Of a DNA stretch of 64,000 bases, positions 1 to 11,140 are shown piece by piece. The position numbers were made by a program, and so were the translations under genes. Source of the DNA: Primulina eburnea (taxonomy: Eukaryota > Streptophyta > Magnoliopsida > Lamiales > Gesneriaceae); assembly GCF_022965805.1 (NCBI RefSeq), contig NW_027331265.1, forward strand, positions 1 through 64,000. The letters are read 5' to 3'. Under the pieces are notes generated by a model. That model worked only from the letters and a program-made list of their open reading frames with translations. It was not told where the DNA came from and did no database searches. How positions within the stretch are numbered: the first letter of the stretch is position 1; every line of letters starts with the position of its first letter.

Positions 1-628
1 TACTGTGGCATCCCCACAGTAGAGGATGCTATGCCACAAATTTTTTTTAAAAAAGCTTATATATATATATATATTTTAATTTTTTTTAAAATTTTTTTGG
101 ATTTTTTTGTTTTAAACTTTCTTTTACTTTCACTCAAAATTTTCATTTTTATGTATTTTTTTGCTCTTTTTAAAATATATTATAATTCTTTTTTTTTCTA
201 TTTTTGATTTTTTTTTGATATTTTGTTTACCTCAATTTGTTTTGAAAATAAAACATATTTTATGTTTCAATTTTAGTTTCTTTTCGCATGTTTGATTCGT
301 CCATTTTCATCGATACTGGAACAAGATAAAAAATTTGTGTTTTGTTTTCGTCATTAATCAATTCTACTAAGAAACATCGAATTTTCATTAATGTGGTAAA
401 AACTTAGTTCTACAAATAAGAAAGAGTGAAAAAATTATAATATATTTTAAAAAGATCAAAAATATCTAAAATAAAAATTTTGAGTGGGAGTAAAAAAAAG
501 ATTAAAACAAAAAATCCAAAAAATAATTATAAAAAAATTTAAAAAATATATATATATATATAAAAGCTTTTTAAAAAAAATTGTGGCACATCATCTTCTA
601 TAGTGGGGATGACACAGTAGAAGATCCT
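1..628. mobile_element. Foldback (long inverted-repeat) element, left end cut by the window
   Basis: The first 200 bases or so are an imperfect reverse complement of about 425-628. The arms share in order a small hairpin-forming end (ACTGTGGCATCCCCACAGT on the left, a diverged copy at 597-619 on the right), a GTGGCA/TGCCAC block, a T-rich tract, AAGCTT next to a (TA)n run, and a CTCAAAATTTT block. The T-rich left arm and A-rich right arm would fold into one long hairpin with a loop around 230-420. No coding potential is seen. This is the structure of a foldback DNA transposon or large MITE. The outer left end and target duplication lie outside the window, so the superfamily cannot be set. Confidence 0.65.
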
Positions 629-2699
629 GGTCCAAAATAATATTAAGACTTTTCTGAAATTAATTGTTTGCAACGGAAAACTTTGATAATGTATTTTTGG
701 ACAGTCGAGTCAAGTTATACATAATTATTCCAAGGAAAGTACCCTTCCTCATAAATGTATATAATATTAAGTGAAAATTGTCTTTTGATCTTGTATGTTT
801 ATGTTTTAAAGATTTTGATAGTCTATATTATCAAATTTCAGTTTTATTTTGTTGTTTTGTGTGTGCCAATTTTAGTCTTTTTTCGACATGACGTTGATGT
901 GGTCCCGTGCGACAATGATATGATGCTGACATGTATAATAATATTGTCGAAAATCAAAAGTTACATAATTAATACTGAAATTCGATTACAAAGATGATTG
1001 AAATTTGAGAATAAGTGGAATAATTATTATGTACACCAAAATATTTTAAATAATTATTATAAATATATTTTGTTAACTTTTAAAATCATATTATTTTTAG
1101 TTGAATAACTAATTATTTTATGATATGAGCCACGTAATATAAGGCAGCCTAGCCTAACTAGAGTCTTGGAAAAACGTTAGGTGGCGAAATGACGGGGTAA
1201 GAACGAAGATTGTTTTACGCTTAATCTATCAAGTGTGAAAATTTGACTTGTTCAAATATAATTTGGTCAATCAAGGACAACGAAAATAACCATTAATTTA
1301 ATCGGCTAGAAATCTTTGAAAATATATTTATATTATTCAAAATAGAAAAATACGAGAACATGGAAATTAACACATTATATATATGTATATATATATAATG
1401 TGTTAATTTCTTATATATATATATATATACAAATTTGTTTGGTAGGCGTAACATCATGTTTGTTATTCATTTGAAAATAACTCATTTAACACCCTTTCTT
1501 CACAAGAAAGAGAAAGGAGGGCATTCATATGTTTGAACGGCCCTCTGTCTGCTTATTTTTTTAAAAAAAATTGACAATTAGCGACGGTTTTTGATAAAAC
1601 CGTCGTTATGTACAACGGATTGTCAGAAACCGTCGTTGAACGCAGACCCCATACACGTAATGATGTTTCTTTATTTAATGTCATTTAATATATATGTTTA
1701 AATTTCAAATTTTCATTTTTTAAAAATAAATTCAATAAATTAAAAATAATGTTCAATTAAAAACTAACGGTTGTTTTTATTTATAAAATTTTAAAAAAAA
1801 ATTAACGGCTAGTTAACGTCTAGTTTAATAATTTGAAATTGAATTTATTTAATTTAAAGTAAAAATAGATGAATGAGTGGACAGCGGGACCTACAAATAA
1901 TGAATGTGAATGTTAAAATAAATGTGGAAGAATAGATGTGTTATGTAATGTGTATGTGTCATGTGGACCCTACGACTTTTTACTATCATTTATTTTTATC
2001 CTCTCTCCATAAATAAAAAAAGAAAAAACCTTTTTCACATCTTAAACATAATAATTACTTATATATAAATATTTAATCATTTCCAATAATATATAATAAT
2101 TATATTATAATCCACAATAAAACAAAATCAAAGCTATTTCAGATAAATGGTAAAATTTAAACTAAGAATAATATTTTTTTTTTAAATGTAGAGAATGTTA
2201 AATGTATTTTTCTGAGAAAATATTGAAAGGAGATGATATTTATGAACGTTGTAGAGATCGGTGAAACAAGTTATAATATAAGAGCATAAAAATCATTATC
2301 ATAGTAATACGTGGATACACAATGATGATATGCACTATAGAACCGTTGGATCATGTGCATCGAAATCCACTTGATCCAAGTCCAACTATGCACAATACCA
2401 AATCCAAAACCGTAGATAATCTTCTAAATATAAAGCTTATTGTGTGCATTTTATTTATGTTGTTAGTCTCCTCGTACTCTTATCCTTTTAAATTTGTAAT
2501 GGAAAAACACCACAAGTCCACAATCCACGTAATCCAATGGTTCCACAATCACATCTCTCTTTTTTCTAAACTCAGCATTTGTATTTTCAGCATTCGATCA
2601 CTTCAAAAACTATATTCTTATCCTCTTATGAACATATGAACACATCTACTTATCTAAAAGTAATAACATTTTTTTCATTAGATTTACCAATTGCTTCAT
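629..2699. other. AT-rich intergenic stretch, no gene seen
   Basis: I see no coding region here. It holds a perfect TA-rich hairpin at about 1362-1411 (arms AAATTAACACATTATATAT) and a short hairpin at about 1577-1603 built on GCGACGGTTTTT/AAACCGTCG. The latter resembles subterminal repeats of plant DNA transposons but is a single fragment. The 105-codon open frame at 2322-2639 has no recognisable domain and lies in low-complexity AT-rich DNA. Confidence 0.5.
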
Positions 2700-3540
2700 A
2701 GACTTGTAGGATCGAACATTTTTCGTTTTTCAAAACTCCAAAAGTCATAACTGGTGGTAATTGAACAACTCAAATATTTTATACCCTGCAGAAGTCCAAG
2801 TGTCATTGTTCGATAATTCTCCTACCAGCCGCAATTATTGCAATCCAACCATCACCTTCCTAATATGCTTTTTAAAAAAAACAATCATCTTCCAATAACT
2901 GCAGTTGTTGCAATCCACGAGAATCAAACTCATGACTTTTGCATTGATATCAATTATAGGAGCAATAGTTTGTCGTTTTACAAAAAATTATAGTCGATAG
3001 TAATAGTGGAACTCAAATCTTTTAATCATATATACAACACTGCAAGTATATATCACGGTTCTATTGCTCTTCTAGTATGAATAATTATTGTACCTCAACA
3101 ACAAAAACTGGTATCCCGTGTTTATCCAAGCATTTTGTCATGTAGTATCGGTATTTTAAATTGTACAAAACCCCAAGTGCATACCATGGTTCAATCACCC
3201 TCATAACATTGACAATTATTGAACTCTAACAAAAAAAAATGTACACATAGTATTATTTCTTTATCCAAGCATTTTTTCTTCATAGTATCAGTCTTTTAAA
3301 CTGTATAACACCCTAAATTCATGTCACAATTTGATTGCTCTTCAGTATAGACAATTATTGTACACTAATAACAAGAATGTAAACGTGTTATCATGTGTTT
3401 ATCCAATCATTTTTATCACATGGCATCAGAATTTTAAATCGTACAACAATCTAAGTTCATTTCATGGATCAATCACTTTTTTAATAGAGATAATTATTGC
3501 ACGGCAACAACATGAGCTGTAACTGTTAAATATGATCAAT
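2700..3540 (-). repeat. Degenerate tandem array of TRIM-LTR-like units, about 130-140 bp each
   Basis: Near-periodic blocks each end in a variant of CAATTATTGCACCCAACA (at about 2831, 3080, 3211, 3353 and 3490) and carry variants of 'TTTTAAA..GTACAACA' and 'TGGTTCAATCAC'. The same order of motifs is found in the clean 139-bp LTR of the minus-strand TRIM at 17.5 kb, so these look like old, diverged, tandemly repeated copies of that LTR family. The small open frames inside are incidental. Confidence 0.45.
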
Positions 3541-4125
3541 GTGCTAACTTTGGATATGATGCCGGAAATAGATCCAAGCATTTTTGTCACATAGTATCCA
3601 TAATAATTGCATAATCTCCTTTTGGAATCAATAATTATGTATAGTTGGTATTTTTAGCAGTTTTCTTAAACAATTTCTGGATTTGTTTTTCTTATAACAG
3701 TTTCATTAATTCAATATAGTTTCCATGACTTGTATATTCGACTGATCGATCATCACGACCCCTAAATTCTTCAAAAGTTCGACTCATTTTAGTTTTTTTT
3801 CTTAATCAATTGTTCTTGTATCTCTGATTAATTTATTGATCTATATTTTTCAAATGTCTCCCCATTTTCTAAGGGAAAAAGTAAGTCTTGTTTTACCATC
3901 TCCATCGTTCCTTTAAAATGAATAATTTTTACAATCGACTCTTTTCCATTTTTATCGTATGAAATTGTATCGAAATATCGTTCGAGATATAACACGAAAT
4001 AATATGCACTCTGTTCTTCATAGAAAATTCAAGCTATGAATATTTCGGGAACCAAGAAGATATAAAGTCTACGATTTTAACTCTCACAAGTAGTAGAATA
4101 TTCATATATAGGCTTGATTTTATCC

Positions 4126-4129
<4 letters not shown>

Positions 4130-4169
<40 letters not shown>
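4130..4169. repeat. (ATT)n microsatellite
   Basis: About 13 uninterrupted copies of the trinucleotide ATT. Confidence 0.9.
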
Positions 4170-4213
4170 GATTGTCATTATTATTTTTAGACTTACTATT
4201 ATTTTTTATTATT

Positions 4214-4317
4214 ATGTTCTTCTTCTTTTTTCTTTTTTTACACACGTAGGGAGAAAGAATCGAACTCGGAGAACCGACTATCCGACATGAGTGAGAACAT
4301 TGGACTACGAGCCCAGT
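4214..4317 (-). mobile_element. tRNA-derived SINE, diverged copy
   Basis: On the minus strand it reads GGGCTCGTAGTCCAATG (A-box-like), about 35 bases later GAGTTCGATTCT (B-box-like), then an A-rich tail seen on the plus strand as a T/C-rich run. It aligns along its whole length with the better preserved SINE at 49800-49904. No clear target duplication could be read; ATTATTA-like sequence flanks both sides but is low complexity. Confidence 0.55.
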
Positions 4318-5110
4318 CTCATTATTAAGTCCTTCTCACTTAATGGATATTATGTTTTGAGGCTATGGTAGTTTTGCAAGATATGGATCTTGAGCATATG
4401 TCCGTCCAATGATTGTGTTGGGTTATGGAAATTCGGCCCAAGAAGCTTGCCAGCAATTCGGCCCATGACCACTTGTGTTCCCAACTTTCCTTTGCCACTA
4501 ATTTGATTTTCAAAATTGATACAATATAATATATTGCTCAAAAAATTAAAAATTTGATTCTACACTATAAATATTATTATTTTTATAAATGCATTTAACA
4601 TTAAACAAGTTAAATAACTAATTAAAGTTGGAATTTGGAGCATATTTTTTAATGGAACATGATAATTAAATTCGAACAAGATGAATAAATGGGTCGATTT
4701 GAACTCAAATCTAAATTATTATTATTTTTAGTTTCGAGAAAACTAAAAAAATTATCTTTCTCTCATAATTGGGAATTGCTAAATAGTTGAGTTTCGATTA
4801 GAATATCGATATCGAATAAGCTATAATACACTTCAAAATTTGAATATAAGATATGAGTGATATTTTCAATTTCAGTGTAAGTTTTTTTTTTGAATAGAAA
4901 TATTTCGATAACTCAAATAATCGAGAGATCTCAGGTTACAATATTAATTTAAGTGTAAGTTGGTTTGCATGTTGGTGGATGTTTAAGGAAAAAGTAAATG
5001 GAAGTAGATACTGTCCACGTCACCCTAGAACAAAGTAATTATCTCATTTCCTTCTTGAGACCTTTTTCGTCAATAACCAAATCCCCATCATAAAGCGACG
5101 TCGTAGAACC

Positions 5111-8100
5111 ATGTCGTGGTTGGCTCGTTCCATCGCCAACACTCTCCACCTCGAAAACGAGGACGACCCCGCCTTGCCGCGGCGCCACTCCGATGAAGGA
5201 TCTTCGGAAGATCGATCGGGAGACGGGGCAACATTCCCCGAGGAAGATCAACGATCGGCGGATAGCGATGACGACCGCAGCTACGATTCCGACCGTGGGG
5301 ACGATGGGGATCGAGATGGTGAAGATGATAATAATCAAGGGCGTGGAGTCAGAGAGGATCTCTCGGAATTGAAAGACACCCTCACGCGCCAGTTTTGGGG
5401 CGTCGCTTCGTTTCTCGCTCCTCCCCCGCCTCCGCCTCCTCCGCCGCCTCGTCCTGTTCAGAAATCGGTTCTTATGAGATCCGACTCGAAATCTGATTGG
5501 GCGGAGTCTGATAATGATTATGACGATGAGGAGGAGGAGGAATTAGTGGAGTATGATCAGGGACATTCTGGTCAATTTAGGGAAATTTCAAATTTGTCAC
5601 ACTCGGAGGATTTTAGCTGTACTATGACTACCATTGATGATGCAATTGGAATTACCTGAGGAAGTGTTGGCTTTCGCGAGGAACATTGCGCATCATCCAG
5701 AGACCTGGTTGGATTTCCCCTTATCGGAGGAAGAAGAATTTGATGGTGAGAAAATTTGAATTTTGTGAGCTTCCTAGAGTTAATTGATTGTTCTATTCTC
5801 TTATTTTTAATTGCAAATATTTCGATAATTGAAATGACCATCGTGCATTACACACGATTATTCTGGTAGCCCGTAGGGGCGAGGTTATTCATTTACTTGA
5901 TTGACTGATGGCATGTACAAGTTAAGCAATTGTTTTATCTTTTACGTATATTTCCTCCTAAAATTTCCAGGCATGGCACATGCTTGATCTTGGGACCTAA
6001 ATCGAGCTGTAATTGTTCAGTCCATTTGATTTAGGAAACAAAATAATTGACTTGTGAAGGTTCGATCCATTTGTTTGTTGAATTGTGTGTGTTTGGAAAC
6101 AAACTAGTTGATGCTAGACGTTCGAACATTTGTAATGGCTTAAGTGATACATATGGTGGCATAAGGTTGTAACTTTGCGTTGGTGGTATAAAATTTGTTA
6201 TCGGGCAATGAAATTTACAACCAGTTTATTCAAGGCATTAAGTTCTTGAGCCTTGATAGTTCAATTGTCGGGCTAATCATTGACAAATGAAGTGGAAGTA
6301 GACAAGTAGCGATTCATGAAGCCAACTTTTGATGAGTATGGTATGGTGTTTGCCCCTGTTGTGTGTCTCTGATGAGTTATTGTATAGCCCATATATGGCT
6401 AATGACATTTCCATTCATCTTTGTTTCTTTTGTGGGTCATAAATAGGATTCTAGTTAACTTTTTGCCTTGCCTTTACTCTACATTAAGCTAGTCAAGATT
6501 TTGTAGATACTAAGTATTGATTGATAAATGTCTTCACCTTATGTGAACTAACACATACTCTTCTTCACAGTTTTTAATACAAGCTGCATTATTATTAATG
6601 ATCTCTTGTTGCTGTTTCAGCTATCCTAATAATCTGCAAATTTTATGTGTCAATCAACAGTTGAATACTAGTACCACATTTTTTCTTATATATGATTGAT
6701 TTTTTTCCTTTGCCATCATCCTGCTTGTTGCAACAGTGATCAGTGCTGGCTATTATTTTTATCCCTGGAAAAGATCCTTGATCAAAAACTTCGACTGGTA
6801 TTCATTTTCATATGATATACTGTGGCACGGTAAAATACCTAGTACACGTTTGACATGAAGGGTTGTTTTAATGCTTGTTTGATACATAGCATGGTAATTA
6901 GGAATGTTATCATATACATTCAGATGTTTTCAGCTGGAAAGTTCTTTTATCATTTGTTATTTTAATTTTCAGATTTTGATATATCTGATGCACAGTACAA
7001 GCATGCATTGGCAGTTGAACATGAAGCACCAAGATTAGCGGCACTTAGAATTGAACTTTCCCCGGTCCACATGAGTGAGGGCTACTTTTGGACAGTCTAT
7101 TTTGTTCTTCTGCATTCGAGGTTGAGTAAGCACGATGCTGACCTTTTATCTTCACCACAGGTTAGTGGTGTTCTTCATCATGATAAAAAGAAATGGAGAG
7201 TCAGTGACATTTTCGTTACTCGTCACCTTTCAATTTAACTGAAAATGAAGAGAAACTTGGTTAGTTTAGATATTGTTTCTATGATAAATTTATGCTGTTT
7301 ATAATGCAAGAGACCTTTAATGGTCCTTGTGGTGAATCCTTGTAGGTTTTTCAAAATTACCCCCTCATTCGCTTTAATATGTTATTCTACAAAAAATAAA
7401 AAAGAAAAGTAAGAGGGGTGATGAATGAAGGGGTTACAACCAAATAGAAAATAATCCATATTTTCCATTTCAGTTTTTAATTCAGTTTTACAGAAAATAA
7501 AAATAAAATTATTCCCAAGTAAATGTTTTATATTAATAAATTTTCTCCTCAATTTAGTGTAGAATTTCAAAAATTAAAAAATAATAAATATTAAATATTT
7601 GTGTTTGATTCATTGTTATGCATATGCAAAGCATGCGTGGAGTTCTAATTTTGGTAGTTGTTTGAATCATAAACTTAGTGTCTATATGGGTTAACGAAGG
7701 CTGTCTATTCAAGTTATTATTTTTCATGTTCTTCACCCACTGTCATTCCAAACTCTGAGCATCCAATTACATGTTTTTGATTGTTTTGCATTGTTACCTT
7801 TCAGATTGCGCAAGCTAGGTCTATGTGGATGAAAGTGCTACATGAGAAAACTAAGGACGAACCACAATTAATAGGAAGTACTTCGCACTTGAAAGAAAGT
7901 TCAGATTATACACATGAAAACTTCAACTCATACGAAGATATTAATTCCAGGTATGCATTAGGCAGGATGTATCCTTTTGACCCTTCCACTCCCCATGAAA
8001 GAGGTGACAATGAGGCCGAGAAGCAACTATTTTGTGAAGTCGAGTACATTGAAAAGTCCGTTGTAAATGAAGATCCACCACCTAAACCTCTAGAAAAGGA

Positions 8101-8329
8101 AATGAACGTGGGTCAATGTTTTGAAAAACCAGCCTTGGATGATGACTATGATGACGATGATGACTGGCTAAAGGAAGACTCGGACTTAGATGGCTACTCT
8201 GGCTCCATGATTATTGGAAATGAGGAAGACGTCTCATTTAGTGATCTAGAGGACGATACTGATTACAATACCCCTTTAAAATCCAAGACATTTGTCACTG
8301 AGTCAAGAACAGCCACCAACACTTCATGA
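5111..8329 (+). CDS. BSD-domain protein gene with an apparent +1 frameshift
   Basis: Exons are 5111-5745, 6973-7160 and 7805-8329, all with GT-AG borders and matching phases. The product starts MSWLARSIANTL, has an acidic N-terminal part, the plant signature LTRQFWGVASFLAPPPP, the BSD region (EEVLAFARNIAHHPETWLDFPL, then LAVEHEAPRLAALRIEL and MSEGYFWTVYFVLLHSRL) and an acidic tail ending in NTS. BSD proteins of this type (SYAP1-like in animals) have no settled role in plants. The odd point is in exon 1: the upstream frame runs to ATT ACC TGA at 5651-5659, while the BSD region is read from GAG at 5658. Dropping one T (5657) would give the continuous reading DAIGIT-EEVLAF expected for the family. 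No splice site near 5600-5660 repairs it, so this is a real frameshift (a pseudogene or truncated allele of about 182 residues) or a sequencing error. Confidence 0.82.
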
Positions 8330-9414
8330 ATTTCATTTTCACTTCGCAAGTGTGTATATGATTCTGCCATGGCAGATCACACCTGCATCATTTGTTGGAA
8401 TCACGTGTCGATGGAGTGCCCTCGTTAATTTGTGCAGCAATGAGTGTGCGTTACTTCTGCGAGATTTGTGGACATAAACATATCTCTGAATGTATCTGGG
8501 GATTCCACTGGTTGTCCATTAATGACAGCATGGAATTTAGTGCTTTCAAAAATCACCCTTAGAGCAATCTTATCCCATGGCACCTAAGTTTACTGCATGT
8601 GGAGATGAAGATAAATATCTTGACAATTCAAGATTTTGGTCCACTAATAGCACTATCCTCCATAACCGCAGAAAAGGTATTCGTCATTCCTTATCCTCTA
8701 TTTTAATTTTTTAAAATTAATCAGCGAATAACCTGGCTTTTACAGTACATGCCTTGCGCCATCGATTTTATTCAGTTTAATTTATGCCCTTTGGAGGTCA
8801 TAGCTTGTACATAACCGGAGGGGAAAGAAATTGTGATAATCTTTTTGTACATGTGACTAGAAAAATATGAAGTATTATAGATTACTGGATAATATTTCGG
8901 CCGTTTTGTTATTTACCTGGTATATTTGTGTGATATGTCATATGTTACTTATTTTTTGTCTTGAATCAAATTAATATTGACCCCAGTTTGAGCCTGGAGG
9001 TGTTCATACTTCATTCATAAAGTGTAACTTTTGAAGAGTTGGGAGAAGACATAATTTTTTTTTTCTTCTGGAAATTTGTAAAGTAATATTTGATATTTCG
9101 TTGGTATTTAGAAGACCACGCAAAGAATGAATATACACCGTTGTTTGAAAGATATTATTACTTTTCTGCTAAAGGAAAAAAGAGAAGAAGAAAAAGGATA
9201 TCATAGAATTATGGTTTTATTAATCAAAATAAAAATAGCACCTATGTTTTTTTATATATTAGTTAAATCTTGCAAGGTTTGTCCCTTTGTCTATATCCGA
9301 TGGGTACAAAGTGTATCTATAGGTTAAAGCGGAAAAAAGTTGCAATGATTAATGTATTGAGATGAGAATTGGGTGCCCAATTAATACAAATTTCTTAAAA
9401 ATTAACTCCTTCAA
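8330..9414. other. 3' flank of the BSD gene, no further gene
   Basis: The first part is probably 3' untranslated sequence. A 66-codon frame at 9127-9327 is lysine/glutamate-rich low complexity without a domain. Nothing else is recognisable. Confidence 0.45.
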
Positions 9415-9596
9415 GAGTAGGTCTCTTGTGAGACGGTCTCACGAATTTTTATCTGTGAGACGGGTCAATTCTACCGATATTCACAATAAAAAGTAATACT
9501 CTTAGCATAAATAATAATATTTTTTTAATGGATGACCCAAATAAGATATATCTCACCAAATACAACTCGTGAGATCGTCTCACACAAATTTTTACC
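9415..9596 (+). mobile_element. GAGTAGGTCTC-family MITE, copy 1
   Basis: Member of the roughly 182-bp family described under 24646-24827. It starts GAGTAGGTCTCTTGTGAGAC and ends in the CACACAAATTTTTACC variant. The flanks share TTCAA but not a full 9-bp duplication, so this is an older insertion. Confidence 0.85.
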
Positions 9597-10131
9597 ATGA
9601 TTCAAATATTAAGCTAACTTTTTTTTCTTCCAAAAATATCATACATAGAAGACAGCTTAATATTTTGAATTAAGTGTCACAAAAAATTATTCATTGTACA
9701 TTTAATTTATAAAAATCTAAATATTTACTATTATATAATACTCGATCACCTCATAGTAACTACTTTGGTGTTTCAACATGACATGAAAATTTATTTCCAA
9801 TTTTACCGTCTATAATTTGTTACGTGGCTTTGATGGTATAGATATGTTAGTAATCTTCGTACAGAACTCTTATATCATCCATCTTCCCATTTTTTCGAAT
9901 TCTTCTTATTTTATCTAAAATATCACATGATTTTTCTCTCTTATAATTTTTAAAAAATATATATTTTCTTCAAATAATTGAATCATACGAGCATGTGAAA
10001 ACCACATGTGATTGTTATTAGTATCTATAAAAATGTGAGATTCTCATAGGCTTCACAATATTTTTTTTTTAAAAAAAAATTGTATTAATCAAATTACAAT
10101 AGCCCACAACCTATCAAATAATTTTAATTTA

Positions 10132-10314
10132 GGCAAAAAACTTGTATGAGACAGTCTCATGGGTTATATTTTGTGAAAAATATCTCTTATTTGGGTCATC
10201 CATGAAAAAATATTACTTTTTATACTAAGAGTATTACTTTTTATTGTGAATATCGGTAGAATTGACCCGTCTCACAAATAAAGATTTGTGAGACTGTCTC
10301 ACAACAAATCTAGT
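10132..10314 (-). mobile_element. GAGTAGGTCTC-family MITE, copy 2 (reverse)
   Basis: Starts GGCAAAAAACTTGTATGAGAC in the reverse orientation and carries the internal GGGTCATCCATGAAAAAATA and TATCGGTAGAATTGACCCGT blocks. TTTTAATTTA occurs on both flanks and fits a target duplication, although the sequence is low complexity. Confidence 0.85.
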
Positions 10315-11140
10315 TTTTAATTTAATTTAGAAATTAAAAATACAAAAACTATTCAATTATAAATAATAAAAAAAACTTTAAAAAGATATTGGATGGGAAT
10401 TTGGTACAATTCAAGACATAGCATTTCCAGGAGTCCAACGTATTTAAGTTGACGAGTCTAGCCTTCAATAATAAAGTCTGTAGTAGCCTAGAAAATCTGG
10501 AAATGAAGGCCCATTTTAATCAGCCCAAAAGGGCTGTACATAAAAAATTATGTATGAAGCAAAGTAATACATAAATTTATTATATTATTGAATCGAATTC
10601 GACCAAATCAAATTAAAGTGGTTTCGAGTCGTTGTCAAGCAACCCAGCTGGATTCAACATTGATCCTAGATTCAGTTTTCAAGCACGAGTTTCGGATTAA
10701 ATCCGACAGGTTCCGGTTTGATCTCTCTGATAACCATCCATTGATTCTGCAAGAAAATCCATCGAGTTTCACAATTAAGGGGACCAATTGTCAGTAGAAG
10801 AATTAAAATTTTCTGGTATAAATTTCTACCAAAAAAGTATACCATCCCCAACAAATTAAAATTTGCGTCCATCCTAGTGAGAAGAGCAATATTCAAACCG
10901 GATACTGAAATAGAACTCCACTGAACAAAATCAAGGGGAGGGAAATTATTGTGCAATAACTCTATGTTCGGATCAAAGAATATGAATATGGGCACCCAGT
11001 GATAAGGTAATCTTCCTGAAATCTTTCCTTCTTCTCCTTCTTGAAACAGCTTTTAGCTTCAAATTCTTCTTATCGAATCATATCATCAGCTAGATAGTCC
11101 AAGAATCATTGGAAGATTTTCGACTTGATTGCTTCGAATG
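10315..11140. other. Intergenic stretch and 3' flank of the CGR-like gene
   Basis: No supported gene. Overlapping frames of 69 and 107 codons on opposite strands (10588-10995) show no domain. The part just below 11141 is probably 3' untranslated sequence of the minus-strand gene. Confidence 0.4.

Noticed and set aside
2322..2639. 105-residue open frame
   Set aside because: No recognisable domain, no splice context, AT-rich; not supported as a gene.
10588..10995. Overlapping 69- and 107-residue frames on opposite strands
   Set aside because: Neither shows a domain; overlapping opposite frames are usually chance.
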